From Agrococcus sp. Marseille-Q4369 (GTDB lineage: Bacteria; Actinomycetota; Actinomycetes; Actinomycetales; Microbacteriaceae), in the NCBI RefSeq assembly GCF_018308945.1, contig NZ_CP070501.1, positions 2,542,001-2,606,000 of the forward strand: DNA of 64,000 bases, written 5' to 3'. The position numbers and the translations under genes are program-made. The notes under the pieces are model-generated. The model was given only the letters and a program-made list of their open reading frames with translations, ran no database searches and had not been told where the DNA came from. Positions 24,654 to 33,999 of this stretch are shown piece by piece. The stretch's first letter is position 1, and every line of letters starts with the position of its first letter.

Positions 24654-26297
24654 ATGAGCATGACGACGGGACCGGGTGAGGGGGCGGGTGCGCTGGAAGC
24701 ACCGCCGCTCGAACCGCGCTCGGCTGCAGAGATCGAAGCGGATGCGGAGCTCGACGCGTTCTGGCTCGAGCTGTCCGAGCAGCTCGTCGCGATGACCGAG
24801 GAGCAGGTGACGGCCGCGGCCGAGCGGGGCGCGCCGATCCCGCCGCTGCCGCGCCCGCCGGAATCGGCGGCCGGGCGGCGGTTGCGGCTCGATGCGGAGT
24901 TCGTGGAGCGGTTCGCGGCGCTCGAGGCCGAGGCGTCGCGCATCGAGGGGGAGCGGCGGGCGCTCATGGCCGGGCACCTGCAGCGGATGATCGACCAGCC
25001 CGGCGACACCGGCGCGATGCTGCGCGAGCTCGCGTCGTTCGCGGCGGTCGAGGTCGGGCTCGCGTCGACGACGGTCGAGCGGCGCATGAGCGACGCGTGG
25101 GCGATCGTGACGACGCTACGGGCCGCGCACGACGCGGCGGCTGAGGGCAGGATCACGGTCAGCCACCTGCGAGTGATCGAGGCCGAGACGCGGCCGCTGC
25201 GCGAGGACGAGCAGCTCACGGCCGCTGATCGCGAGCGCGTCGTGGCGGCGCTCGTCGACGCGGCGGAGCGCTCGAGCGTGAGCCGGCTCCGATCGCGCGC
25301 GAAGCAGATCGTCAACGACGCGCTCTCGACGCCGCTGCAGATCCGGCACGAGACGGCTCGGCAGCGGCGGCGGGTGGAGGTGTCGGATGCGGGTGATGGG
25401 ATGGCGCACCTGTACGCGTTCCTGCCGGCGCTGGAGGCGTTCGCGGTGCACGATCGGCTGACGCAGGCGGCGCGCGGGAAGCCGAAGGAGGATCCTCGCT
25501 CGTTCGACCAGTTCCGGGCGGATGCGTTCCAGGAGCTGCTGCTGTCCGGCGTCGTGCCGGAGGACCTGCACGCCACCTCCGGCATCCAGGTCAAGCCGAT
25601 GATCGTGATGCCCGCGGACGCGTTCTGCTTCGACGGCACCGCCGCCGAGGCCGAGGCGGCTGGGCACCGGTTCCCGGCGATGCTCGACGGGAAGGTGCTC
25701 GTCGATCTCGACACCGCGCGTCGGCTGGCGGGGGAGGCGCCCACGTGGCTGCGGCTGTTCACGCACCCGGTCACCGGCGTCGCGGTGACGGTCGACTCCT
25801 ACACGCCGACCGCGGCGCAGCGGCACGCGCTGCTCGGCCGCGACGTGCGCTGCCGAGCACCCGGTTGCGACCGGCCGGCCCGCCGCGCCGATCTCGACCA
25901 CACGAGACCGTGGTCGGAGGGAGGCGAGACGAGCCTGTCGAACCTCGCCCACATCTGTCGCCGCGACCACTGCCTCAAGCACGACTCCCGCTGGGCCGTC
26001 GAGCAGCTGCCCGGAGGGGTGCTCCGCTGGACGTCACCGATCGGACAGGTGATCGACGACGCGCCCGAACCGGTCGGCCCGGTCTTCACCGACATGCCCC
26101 GCACGAGAGCCAGGCCGCCGAAGCGCACTCGCGCCCAGCGGCGAGCCGACCAGCGCGAAGCGCTCGATCGCCTCGGCCATTGGGACGATCCGACGACCTG
26201 GCCGGAGCCCGATCCCGCCGTGCTCCGCGAGTGGTACGGGCCGTCGCTCGAAGCGGCTCCGCAGGGCGAACCCCACGCACCGCCGCTGCCGTTCTGA
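24654..26297 (+). CDS. DUF222/HNH endonuclease-signature protein
   Basis: A 547-residue protein beginning at ATG 24654 after GAGGAGG. A DUF222 (13E12 repeat-type) region spans about residues 40-370, and a C-terminal HNH module reads RCRAPGCDRPARRADLDHTR, then LSNLAHICRRDHCLKH. Actinobacteria often carry many copies. The function is not established; a nuclease activity is predicted from the HNH residues. The gene stands alone, divergent from the kinase group. Confidence 0.88.
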   Translation: MSMTTGPGEGAGALEAPPLEPRSAAEIEADAELDAFWLELSEQLVAMTEEQVTAAAERGAPIPPLPRPPESAAGRRLRLDAEFVERFAALEAEASRIEGERRALMAGHLQRMIDQPGDTGAMLRELASFAAVEVGLASTTVERRMSDAWAIVTTLRAAHDAAAEGRITVSHLRVIEAETRPLREDEQLTAADRERVVAALVDAAERSSVSRLRSRAKQIVNDALSTPLQIRHETARQRRRVEVSDAGDGMAHLYAFLPALEAFAVHDRLTQAARGKPKEDPRSFDQFRADAFQELLLSGVVPEDLHATSGIQVKPMIVMPADAFCFDGTAAEAEAAGHRFPAMLDGKVLVDLDTARRLAGEAPTWLRLFTHPVTGVAVTVDSYTPTAAQRHALLGRDVRCRAPGCDRPARRADLDHTRPWSEGGETSLSNLAHICRRDHCLKHDSRWAVEQLPGGVLRWTSPIGQVIDDAPEPVGPVFTDMPRTRARPPKRTRAQRRADQREALDRLGHWDDPTTWPEPDPAVLREWYGPSLEAAPQGEPHAPPLPF

Positions 26298-26329
26298 CGG
26301 CGTCGTGGCGCGCGCCAGGCCATGCGGCG

Positions 26330-26362
26330 GACCGATCGGTCAAACTCTGACCGATCGGTCAG
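26330..26362. promoter_or_regulatory. Two TetR operator palindromes
   Basis: GACCGATCGGTC at 26330-26341 and CTGACCGATCGGTCAG at 26347-26362 are perfect palindromes with centres 19 bases apart, close to two helical turns. They lie 15 bases before the TetR gene start, so the repressor very probably controls itself and the three genes behind it. Confidence 0.8.
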
Positions 26363-26376
26363 TACGATGGTCGATC

Positions 26377-26949
26377 GTGACCACTCGCGACACGATCCTG
26401 CAGGCGGCGCTCGAGCGCTTCGCCCGCACCGGGTATCTCGGCAGCTCGATCCAGCAGATCGCCGACGACGTGGGTACCTCCAAGTCGTCCGTGCTCTACC
26501 ACTTCGAGTCGAAGGAAGCGCTCCTCGCGGCCGCGATGCAGCCTGCGATCGACGCGATGTCGGCGCTCGTCGCCGCGCTCCCGCAGGCCGACCCCGACAA
26601 GCTCGAGGCGGTCCCGGCGCTCGCGACCGGCTTCGTCGACGTGCTCATGGCACACAGCGCCGCCGTCTCCATCTTCGTCACTCAGCGTGGCGCGCTCCAC
26701 GACGTGCCCGTCATCGGCCGCGCGAACGCCCTCGTCGACCAGATCGCGAGCACCCTCGTCCAAGAGGCGCCGAGCGCCCGCGTGCTCACGCGCGTCTCGA
26801 TCGGCCTCGCGGGCGTCGCCTTCATCCTCGGCGACGCGCTCGACGACGAGCGCGAGCACGTCGACCCCGCCGAGATGCGCGAGATCTTCATCGACACCCT
26901 CCTCGAGCTGTGCCTCGCGCAGCCTCAGTCCCTCGAGAGGACCTGCTGA
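26377..26949 (+). CDS. TetR-family transcriptional regulator
   Basis: A 190-residue regulator from GTG 26377. The N-terminal helix-turn-helix is typical (TILQAALERFARTGYLGSS, IQQIADDVGTSKSSVLYHF, ESKEALL), followed by an all-helical ligand domain. The two palindromes just upstream are its likely operators. Its stop shares a base with the ATG of the MmpL gene, so it is the first gene of a four-gene operon for a lipid-like transport function. The ligand is unknown; a fatty acid or acyl-CoA is an inference from the ligase in the operon. Confidence 0.9.
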   Translation: MTTRDTILQAALERFARTGYLGSSIQQIADDVGTSKSSVLYHFESKEALLAAAMQPAIDAMSALVAALPQADPDKLEAVPALATGFVDVLMAHSAAVSIFVTQRGALHDVPVIGRANALVDQIASTLVQEAPSARVLTRVSIGLAGVAFILGDALDDEREHVDPAEMREIFIDTLLELCLAQPQSLERTC

Positions 26950-29867
26950 TGGCCACCTGGCTCTCCCGCATCGGCGCCGGATCGATGCGTCGCGCCCGCC
27001 TCGTCATCGCCGCATGGCTGCTCGCCGTCGCCGCCGTGCTCGGCGGCGCCTTCGCACTCGGCCCCGACATGCAGGAGTCGTTCGACATCCCCGGCACCGA
27101 GTCCCAGGAGGCCCTCGACCGCCTGGGCAGCGTCTTCCCGCAGGTCGCGGGCGCGGCGGTGCAGGTCGTCTACGAGGCGCCCGAGGGCGACTCGATCGAG
27201 CAGCACCGCGACGCGATCGAGCGGCAGGTCGACGAGATCACCGCGATCGACGGCATCGCGACCGCGGTCGCCCCGTGGGACGAGTTCGCCGCCGATCAGA
27301 TCTCCGACGACGGCCGCATCGCCTACGCGCAGGTGCAGTTCGAGCCGCGCGAGACGGGTGGCACCCCCGCGGGCCTCGACGAGCTCGTGGCGACGGCGGA
27401 TGCGCCGCGCGCGGCGGGACTGACCGTCGAGTTCGGCGGCCAGGTCTTCCAAGCCTCGAGCGTGCCCATCTCCTGGGTCGAGGGCGTCGGCGTGCTCTTC
27501 GCCGGCATCGTGCTGTTCGTCACCTTCTGGTCGCTCCTGACCGCGGGGCTGCCGCTCATCACCGCGATCGTCGGCGTCGCGATCACGATGGGCGGGGTGC
27601 TGGGCGCCTCCGCGCTCGTGACGGTCTCGAACTCCGCGCCGCTCATGGCGCTCATGATCGGCCTCGCCGTCGGCATCGACTATGCGCTCTTCATCCTCTC
27701 GAAGCACCGCTCGCAGCTCGCCCGCGGCATGGGCGTGATCGAGTCGGGCTCCCTCGCGGTCGGCACAGCCGGCACCGCGGTGCTCTTCGCCGGCCTCACG
27801 GTCGTCGTCGCGCTCGCGGGCCTGCTCATCGTCGGCATCCCCTTCCTCTCGATCATGGGCATCGGCGCCGCGATCTCGGTCATCATCGCCGTCGCGGCCG
27901 CCGTCACGCTCCTGCCCGCGATCATGGCGCTGCTCGGCGAGCGGCTCCGGCCGAAGCCCGGCAGCCGCGCCGCGAAGCTCGCCGAGCGCGACGTCGACGA
28001 GCGGCCGACGCTCGGCATGCGCTGGGTCACCGGCATCACGAAGCGCCCGTGGCTCGCCGTCGTCGGCGTGCTCGCCATCGTGGGCGTCGCCGCCATCCCC
28101 GCCGCGAGCCTCGAGCTCGCACTGCCCGACAACGGCCGTGAGGCGCAGAGCTCGACGCAGCGCATCGCCTACGACACGCTCCAGGAGGGCTTCGGCGAGG
28201 GCGTCACCGGCCCGCTCGTCGTGATGGTCGACATCACGCAGGTCACCGACGTGCTGCCGGTGCTCGAGGCGCTCGCCGACGACCTCGCCGAGATCCCCGG
28301 CGTCGAGCGCATCGGCAGCGCCTTCCCCGACGAGACGGTCGACACCGCGATCGTGCAGGTGATCGCCGAGACCGGTCCCGCCGACCCCGCCACCGCCGAC
28401 GTCGTGCGGGCCATCCGCGACGCCGCCCCCGCGCTCGAGGAGGAGCACGGCACCGCGATCGCCGTCACGGGAGCGACGGCCGTGCAGATCGACGTCTCGC
28501 AGCGGCTGCAGGACGCGCTGCTGCCCTTCGGCATCGTCGTCGTCTCGCTCGCGATCGTGCTGCTCATGCTCGTCTTCCGCTCGATCCTCGTGCCCGTGAC
28601 CGCCGCGCTCGGCTTCATCGGCTCGGTGCTCGCCGCCTTCGGCGTCGTCGTCGCGGTCATGCAGTGGGGCTGGGGCATCGAGCTCCTGCATGCCGAGCCC
28701 GGGCCGATCCTGTCGTTCATGCCGGTGCTGCTCATGGCGGTGCTCTTCGGCCTCGCGATGGACTACCAGATGTTCCTCGTCTCGGGCATGCGCGAGGCGC
28801 ACGCGCACGGCCACGACCCCGTGAGCGCCGTCCGCCACGGCTTCGCCGCGAACGCGCGCGTCGTCACCGCCGCCGCGCTCATCATGTTCTTCGTCTTCTT
28901 CGCCTTCGTGCCCGAGGGCATGGCGATGATCAAGGCCATCGCGCTCGGCCTCGCCGTCGGCGTCGCGGTCGACGCGTTCCTCGTGCGCATGACGCTCATC
29001 CCCGCGCTCATGACGCTCATGGGGGAGCGCGCGTGGTGGCTGCCGCGCTGGCTCGACCGCGCGATGCCCGAGATGGACGTCGAGGGCGAGGCCCTCGGCC
29101 GGCACCGCGAAGCGCTGTCGTGGGCGGCGGATGCGGGAGGCCACCTCGCGCTCGAGCGCTTCCGTCCCGAGGTGGACTGGCGGCAGCCGGGCGACGCGTC
29201 GTGGACGCTCACCGCCCCGCGCGGCGCGGTCGTGCGCCTCGGCGGCGCCTTCGCCGACCGCCAGCGGCTCGCGCACGCCCTCGTCGGCGACGTCGACGCG
29301 GCCGGTCGCGCGCAGCTCGGCGGCGCCGCGCTGCCGGGCGACGTCGCGACCATCCGGGGCCGCGTCGCGATCGTCGACCTCGACGGCCACGTCGAGTCGG
29401 CGCAGCAGGCCGCGCGAGCCGCGCTGGCGCTCCGCAGCCTCTTCGCGCCCGGCCCCGTGCTCGACCGCCGGGCGGAGGCGCTCGTCGATCGCGCCGCCGA
29501 GGCGCTCGGCGCGCCGATCGACGCCGCCGCGCCGCTCTCGCGCCTGACGCCGCTCGAGCGGGCCGCGGTGCTGCTCGCGACTGCGGCGCGGCGCAGCCCG
29601 AGCCTCGTGTGGATCGACGCCGCCGCCGGCGCGCCGACCGGCGCCGCGGGCGTCGCGGCGCGCCTCATGGGGCCCGACACCACGATCGTCACGAGCGAGG
29701 CCGCGCCGGAGGCGCACGGCCGCGCCGCGATCGATGTCGAGCCCGCCGACGCGGCCGAGGCGGACCGCCTCGCCGCCGAAGCATCCGCCGCGTCCACCGC
29801 AGCCACCGGCGCGGAGCCGGACGACCCGCCCACCGAGGCGCTCGCGACCACGGGAGCAGACCGATGA
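26949..29867 (+). CDS. MmpL/RND-type membrane transporter with extra C-terminal ATPase-like domain
   Basis: A 972-residue protein. Residues 1-715 are a regular MmpL transporter: helix 1 near residue 20, an extracellular loop, a five-helix block (about 180-340), a second loop, and a second five-helix block (about 520-690). After it come ~250 soluble residues that are not part of the usual family. They read like an ABC ATPase without its key residues: PRGAVVRLGGAFADRQRLAH where the Walker A loop would be (no GKT/S), and LTPLERAAVLLATAARRSPS followed by LVWIDA in place of signature and Walker B. ATP cannot be expected to be hydrolysed there. It ends in a Thr/Ala-rich tail overlapping the next start (ATGA). 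Confidence 0.9.
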   Translation: MATWLSRIGAGSMRRARLVIAAWLLAVAAVLGGAFALGPDMQESFDIPGTESQEALDRLGSVFPQVAGAAVQVVYEAPEGDSIEQHRDAIERQVDEITAIDGIATAVAPWDEFAADQISDDGRIAYAQVQFEPRETGGTPAGLDELVATADAPRAAGLTVEFGGQVFQASSVPISWVEGVGVLFAGIVLFVTFWSLLTAGLPLITAIVGVAITMGGVLGASALVTVSNSAPLMALMIGLAVGIDYALFILSKHRSQLARGMGVIESGSLAVGTAGTAVLFAGLTVVVALAGLLIVGIPFLSIMGIGAAISVIIAVAAAVTLLPAIMALLGERLRPKPGSRAAKLAERDVDERPTLGMRWVTGITKRPWLAVVGVLAIVGVAAIPAASLELALPDNGREAQSSTQRIAYDTLQEGFGEGVTGPLVVMVDITQVTDVLPVLEALADDLAEIPGVERIGSAFPDETVDTAIVQVIAETGPADPATADVVRAIRDAAPALEEEHGTAIAVTGATAVQIDVSQRLQDALLPFGIVVVSLAIVLLMLVFRSILVPVTAALGFIGSVLAAFGVVVAVMQWGWGIELLHAEPGPILSFMPVLLMAVLFGLAMDYQMFLVSGMREAHAHGHDPVSAVRHGFAANARVVTAAALIMFFVFFAFVPEGMAMIKAIALGLAVGVAVDAFLVRMTLIPALMTLMGERAWWLPRWLDRAMPEMDVEGEALGRHREALSWAADAGGHLALERFRPEVDWRQPGDASWTLTAPRGAVVRLGGAFADRQRLAHALVGDVDAAGRAQLGGAALPGDVATIRGRVAIVDLDGHVESAQQAARAALALRSLFAPGPVLDRRAEALVDRAAEALGAPIDAAAPLSRLTPLERAAVLLATAARRSPSLVWIDAAAGAPTGAAGVAARLMGPDTTIVTSEAAPEAHGRAAIDVEPADAAEADRLAAEASAASTAATGAEPDDPPTEALATTGADR

Positions 29868-32047
29868 CCACCTCGCTCAAGAAGGCCGTCGCCCTCACGA
29901 CGGCGGCCGCCACGCCCTTCGCCGTCGCCGCGCTCGCGGCGTGGTCGATCGGCCCCGCCCTCGACGGCGACCGCGACGTGCCCGCAGCCGTCGTCAACAG
30001 CGACCGCATGCTCACGACGACCGCCGAGGACGGCACCGAGTCGGTCATGTTCGCCGGCCGGCAGGTCGTCACCGACCTCGTCGGCGACGAGGAGGACGGC
30101 TTCGAGTTCCGCATCCTGAACGCCGAGGACGCCGAGGAGGCGCTCGCGGAGGGTGACGTGCGCGCCGTCGTCACGATCCCGGAGGACTTCTCGGAGCGCG
30201 TCCTGAGCCTGCAGGGCGACGACCCGCGGCAGGCCGGCATCGAGATCGTCACCGACGCGGCCTCGAGCGGCCTAGCGTCGCGCCTGGCGATCGAGACCGG
30301 CGAGTCGATCGTCGCCTCCTTCGGCGACATCGTCACGGCCGGCTTCATCTCGGGGCTCTACGGCGGCCTCGGCACGCTCGGCGAGCAGCTCGGCACTGCG
30401 GCGGACGGGGCGGATGCGCTGGGCGCGGGCGGCGGAGAGCTCGAGTCCGGGCTCGCCGACCTCGCTGACGGCCTCGACCAGCTCGGCGCCGGCGCGGGGT
30501 CCGCACAGGACGGTGCCGACCAGCTCGCCGAGGGTGCGGGACAGCTCGCGACGGGGCTCGGCGGCGCTGACGTCGGGATCGGGCAGCTCTCCGGCGGCGC
30601 GGCGCAGCTGCGCGACGGCCTCGGCGCCTACACCGACGGCGTCGACGCGCTCGCGGCCGGCGCGAGCTCCCTCAGCGACGGGGTCGACGCCTACACCGAC
30701 GGCGCCGAGCGCTTCGCCCGCGGCGTGCAGCAAGCGGGTGACGAGCTGCGCACGGGCCTCGGCGGCGCTGCGGAGGCGGGCGGCATCGGCGACCTCGAGG
30801 CCGCGCTCGACGGGCAGGCCGCGCTCGCGGGATCGCTGCTCGCCGCGCTGCGAGCCGATCCGGCGACCGACCCCGCCGCGCTCGCGCAAGCGCAGCAGCT
30901 CGCGGGCGCGCTCGGGCAGCTCTCGCAGCAGGACATCAGTGGCGACCTCACCGCGGGCCTGCTCGCGGCGACGGCCGACCTCTCTGCGCTCGACACCGCG
31001 GCCGACCGGCTCGTCGCGGGCGGCGCGCCGCTGCGCGACGGCGCCGCGCAGCTCGCCGACGGCGCCGCACAGGCCTCTGCCGGGTCGCCGGCGCTCCGAT
31101 CCGGCGCCGCGCAGCTCGCGAGCGGGCTCTCGCAGCTCGAGGGCGGCTTCGGCGCGTCGGTCTCGGGCGCCGCGCAGCTCGCCGGCGGCGCCGACGAGCT
31201 CGCGGCGGGCCTCGGCGACCTCGACTCCGGCGTCGGGCAGCTCGCCGGCGGTGCGCGCTCCGCGCAGTCGGGCGCCGGCGAGCTCGGCGACGGCGCGCGC
31301 GAGCTCGGCGACGGGCTCCGGCAGGGCGTCGACGCGCTGCCGCAGCTGAGCGAGGCAGAGCTCGACGACCTCGCCGACGTCGCGACGAACCCCGTCGGCT
31401 TCGACCTCGAGGAGCGCCGCGCGCTGCCGAGCGGCGAGGCTCGCATCGGCTCGCTCGCCGTGCCGGTCGGCCTGTGGCTCGGGGCGCTCGCGCTCGTGCT
31501 CGTGCTGGCCCGCTCCGCCCGCCGGGTCGCGGCGTCGGCGGAGACCGACGGCCGCGTGCTCACCGCGCTGCTCGTGCGCTCCGCGTGGATCGTCGCCCTG
31601 CAAGCGGTGCTCGCCGCGCTCGTGGTGCACGCGATCGGCGGCGTCGCGTGGTCGGCGCTGCCCATCACGCTCACGGTCTCGCTGCTCTTCGGCGCCGTCG
31701 CGACGCTCGCGAACCTCGCGCTCACCGCGTGGCTCGGCCCGGTCGGGGCGGTCGTCTCGCTCGTGCTGCTCGCCCTGCAGGCCGTCGCCGCGGGCGGCGT
31801 GCTGCCGCGCGACGTGCTCGGCTCCGCCTTCGCGTCGATCGCGCCGGTGCTGCCCATGACGCACGCCGTCGACGCGCTCGTCGCGGCCGCCGCGGGCTCA
31901 GGCTGGTCGGGCGGCGCGATCGCGATGCTCGTGCTCTTCGTCGCGATCGGGGTGCTCGCCTCGCTCCTCGCCGTGCGGTCGATGCGGCGGCGCGAGACGG
32001 CCGAGCGCATCCGGGCCCTCGATAGCCTGGCGCCCGTGACGGCGTGA
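29864..32047 (+). CDS. YhgE/Pip-domain membrane protein
   Basis: A 727-residue protein of the YhgE/phage-infection-protein type. One helix lies near residues 11-30; then an extracellular region contains a long low-complexity part (about residues 180-500) made of short repeats of the form G-A-x-x-L-x-D/S-G-L, predicted as a rod-like coil. Five or six helices follow in the last 220 residues, an ABC-2-like permease block. It overlaps the MmpL gene by four bases. In Firmicutes and actinobacteria such proteins accompany RND or ABC exporters; the transported material is unknown. Confidence 0.88.
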   Translation: MTTSLKKAVALTTAAATPFAVAALAAWSIGPALDGDRDVPAAVVNSDRMLTTTAEDGTESVMFAGRQVVTDLVGDEEDGFEFRILNAEDAEEALAEGDVRAVVTIPEDFSERVLSLQGDDPRQAGIEIVTDAASSGLASRLAIETGESIVASFGDIVTAGFISGLYGGLGTLGEQLGTAADGADALGAGGGELESGLADLADGLDQLGAGAGSAQDGADQLAEGAGQLATGLGGADVGIGQLSGGAAQLRDGLGAYTDGVDALAAGASSLSDGVDAYTDGAERFARGVQQAGDELRTGLGGAAEAGGIGDLEAALDGQAALAGSLLAALRADPATDPAALAQAQQLAGALGQLSQQDISGDLTAGLLAATADLSALDTAADRLVAGGAPLRDGAAQLADGAAQASAGSPALRSGAAQLASGLSQLEGGFGASVSGAAQLAGGADELAAGLGDLDSGVGQLAGGARSAQSGAGELGDGARELGDGLRQGVDALPQLSEAELDDLADVATNPVGFDLEERRALPSGEARIGSLAVPVGLWLGALALVLVLARSARRVAASAETDGRVLTALLVRSAWIVALQAVLAALVVHAIGGVAWSALPITLTVSLLFGAVATLANLALTAWLGPVGAVVSLVLLALQAVAAGGVLPRDVLGSAFASIAPVLPMTHAVDALVAAAAGSGWSGGAIAMLVLFVAIGVLASLLAVRSMRRRETAERIRALDSLAPVTA

Positions 32048-32058
32048 GGGAGGCCGAC

Positions 32059-33750
32059 ATGGAGGGGACCGAGGTGGACGGTGGCGATGTGACCGATCGG
32101 CCGTGGCTGCGGCACTACGGCGAGGGCGTGCCGGCCGAGATCGAGGTGCCCGGCGGCTCCCTCATCGACCTCCTCGGCGACGCCGTGCGCCGCTTCGGCG
32201 GCAGCGTCGCGCTCGAGTTCTTCGGCGCCGAGACGACCTACGCCGAGCTCGGGCGCCGCGTCGCTCGAGCGGCGGAGGGCCTGCGACGGCTCGGGGTCGA
32301 GGCGGGCGATCGCGTGGCGATCGTGCTGCCGAACTGCCCCGAGCACATCGTCGCCTTCTACGCCGCGCTGCGGCTCGGCGCCGTCGTCGTCGAGCACAAC
32401 CCGCTCTACACGCGCGCCGAGCTCGAGCACCAGTTCCGCGACCACGGCGCGACCGTCGCGGTCGCGTGGGACAAGGTCGCGCCGCTCGTGCAGGAGATGC
32501 CCGGGGTGCGGCACGTCGTCGCGGTCGACATGACCGCGAGCATGCCGCTCGGCAAGCGGCTCGCGCTGCGGCTGCCGATCGCGAAGGCGCGCGCCGCCCG
32601 CGCGCAGCTCACCGCCCCCGCGCCCGGCGCGATGGCGTGGCCGCGGCTGCTCGACCAGGGCGCGATCTTCGAGTCGCACGCGCGACCGGGCGCCGACGAC
32701 CTCGCCGTCATCCAGTACACGAGCGGCACGACGGGCTCGCCGAAAGGCGCGATGCTCACGCACCGCAACCTCGGCGCGAACGCCGCGCAGGGCCGCGCGT
32801 GGGTGCCCGGCCTCGTCGCGGGGCAGGAGACGGTCTACGCCGTGCTGCCGATGTTCCACGCCTACGGGCTCACGCTGTGCCTCACCTTCGCGATGAGCAT
32901 CGGCGCGCGGCTCGTGCTCTTCCCCAAGCCCGACGTCGAGCTCGTGCTCGCCGCGGCCAGGAAGCATCCGCCGACCTTCCTGCCCGCGGTGCCGCCCATC
33001 TACGACCGGCTCGCGCGCGCCGCGGTCGAGCGCGGCATCGACCTCTCGTCGGTGCGCTTCGCGATCTCGGGTGCGATGCCGCTCACGACCGAGATCCTCG
33101 AGCGGTGGGAGGCCGCGACGGGCGGCCTGCTCGTCGAGGGCTACGGCATGACCGAGGCCTCGCCCGTCGTGCTCGGCAACCCCGTCGGCCGCTCTCGCAG
33201 GCCCGGCGCGGTCGGCGTGCCCTTCCCGAGCACCGAGATCCGCGTCGTCGACCCCGAGGAGCCGAGCCGCGACCGCGCCCCCGGCGAGGCGGGCGAGCTG
33301 CTCGTGCGCGGGCCGCAGGTGTTCGGCGGCTACTGGGGCAAGCCCGACGAGACTGCCGCGTCGCTGCTGCCGGGCGGGTGGCTCCGCACCGGCGACATCG
33401 TCGAGGTCGACGGCGACGGCTTCGTCACGATCGTCGACCGCATCAAGGAGATCATCATCTCCGGCGGCTTCAACGTCATGCCGTCGGAGGTCGAGGCGAC
33501 GCTCACGCGGTTCGAGGGCGTGACGGATGCGGCGGTCGTTGGCGTGCCGCGCGACGACGGCTCCGAGCAGGTCGTCGCCGCCGTGACTGTCGACGGCGAC
33601 GTCGACGTGCAGGCCCTCCGCGAGCACTGCCGCGCATCGCTCGCCGCCTACAAGGTGCCGCGGCGCATCGAGGTCGTCGACGAGCTGCCCCGGTCGCAGA
33701 TCGGCAAGGTGCTGCGGCGCGAGGTGCGGGACCGGCTGCTCGCCGACTGA
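32059..33750 (+). CDS. Long-chain fatty acid-CoA ligase (AMP-forming)
   Basis: A 563-residue ANL-superfamily enzyme. The AMP-binding loop is YTSGTTGSPKGAML, the adenylate motif VEGYGMTEASPV, the hinge motif WLRTGDIVEVDGDGFVTIVDR with IKEIIISGGFNVMPSEVE, and the catalytic Lys of the C-terminal domain is in RSQIGKVLRR. I start it at ATG 32059, five bases after GGGAGG; a GTG at 32044 overlapping the previous stop is possible. It should activate fatty acids to acyl-CoA in the cytosol. Being last in the TetR-MmpL-YhgE operon, it links that transporter to lipid metabolism. Confidence 0.9.
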   Translation: MEGTEVDGGDVTDRPWLRHYGEGVPAEIEVPGGSLIDLLGDAVRRFGGSVALEFFGAETTYAELGRRVARAAEGLRRLGVEAGDRVAIVLPNCPEHIVAFYAALRLGAVVVEHNPLYTRAELEHQFRDHGATVAVAWDKVAPLVQEMPGVRHVVAVDMTASMPLGKRLALRLPIAKARAARAQLTAPAPGAMAWPRLLDQGAIFESHARPGADDLAVIQYTSGTTGSPKGAMLTHRNLGANAAQGRAWVPGLVAGQETVYAVLPMFHAYGLTLCLTFAMSIGARLVLFPKPDVELVLAAARKHPPTFLPAVPPIYDRLARAAVERGIDLSSVRFAISGAMPLTTEILERWEAATGGLLVEGYGMTEASPVVLGNPVGRSRRPGAVGVPFPSTEIRVVDPEEPSRDRAPGEAGELLVRGPQVFGGYWGKPDETAASLLPGGWLRTGDIVEVDGDGFVTIVDRIKEIIISGGFNVMPSEVEATLTRFEGVTDAAVVGVPRDDGSEQVVAAVTVDGDVDVQALREHCRASLAAYKVPRRIEVVDELPRSQIGKVLRREVRDRLLAD

Positions 33751-33999
33751 GGCGCGCGACCCAGGTTCCGCCGACCGCGGGCTCAAGACCTGCTCATGCG
33801 GGCGGCCCGCTTGACAGGCGGTGTCAGGCAGCGCATGACGGCGGGCCCGCGCCCGGAAGCCCGCGTCGGATCGACTCGCTGCACGTCGACCACGGGGGAG
33901 ACCTTCGACGTCGCCTCGAGCCCGGGTGACGGCGCCCTCGAAGGGGCAGCACCGCCCCGCCGAGCTCGGTGCCCGGCGGAGCGGCTCGCCTCGTCGGCG

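Noticed and set aside
26322-29867. A 1181-codon frame starting upstream of the MmpL gene
   Set aside because: The first 209 codons are the TetR gene read in the wrong frame; the real ATG is 26949.
30414-31349. Reading frames opposite or shifted to the YhgE gene
   Set aside because: They are shadows of the low-complexity repeat region and encode only Arg/Ala/Pro-rich text.
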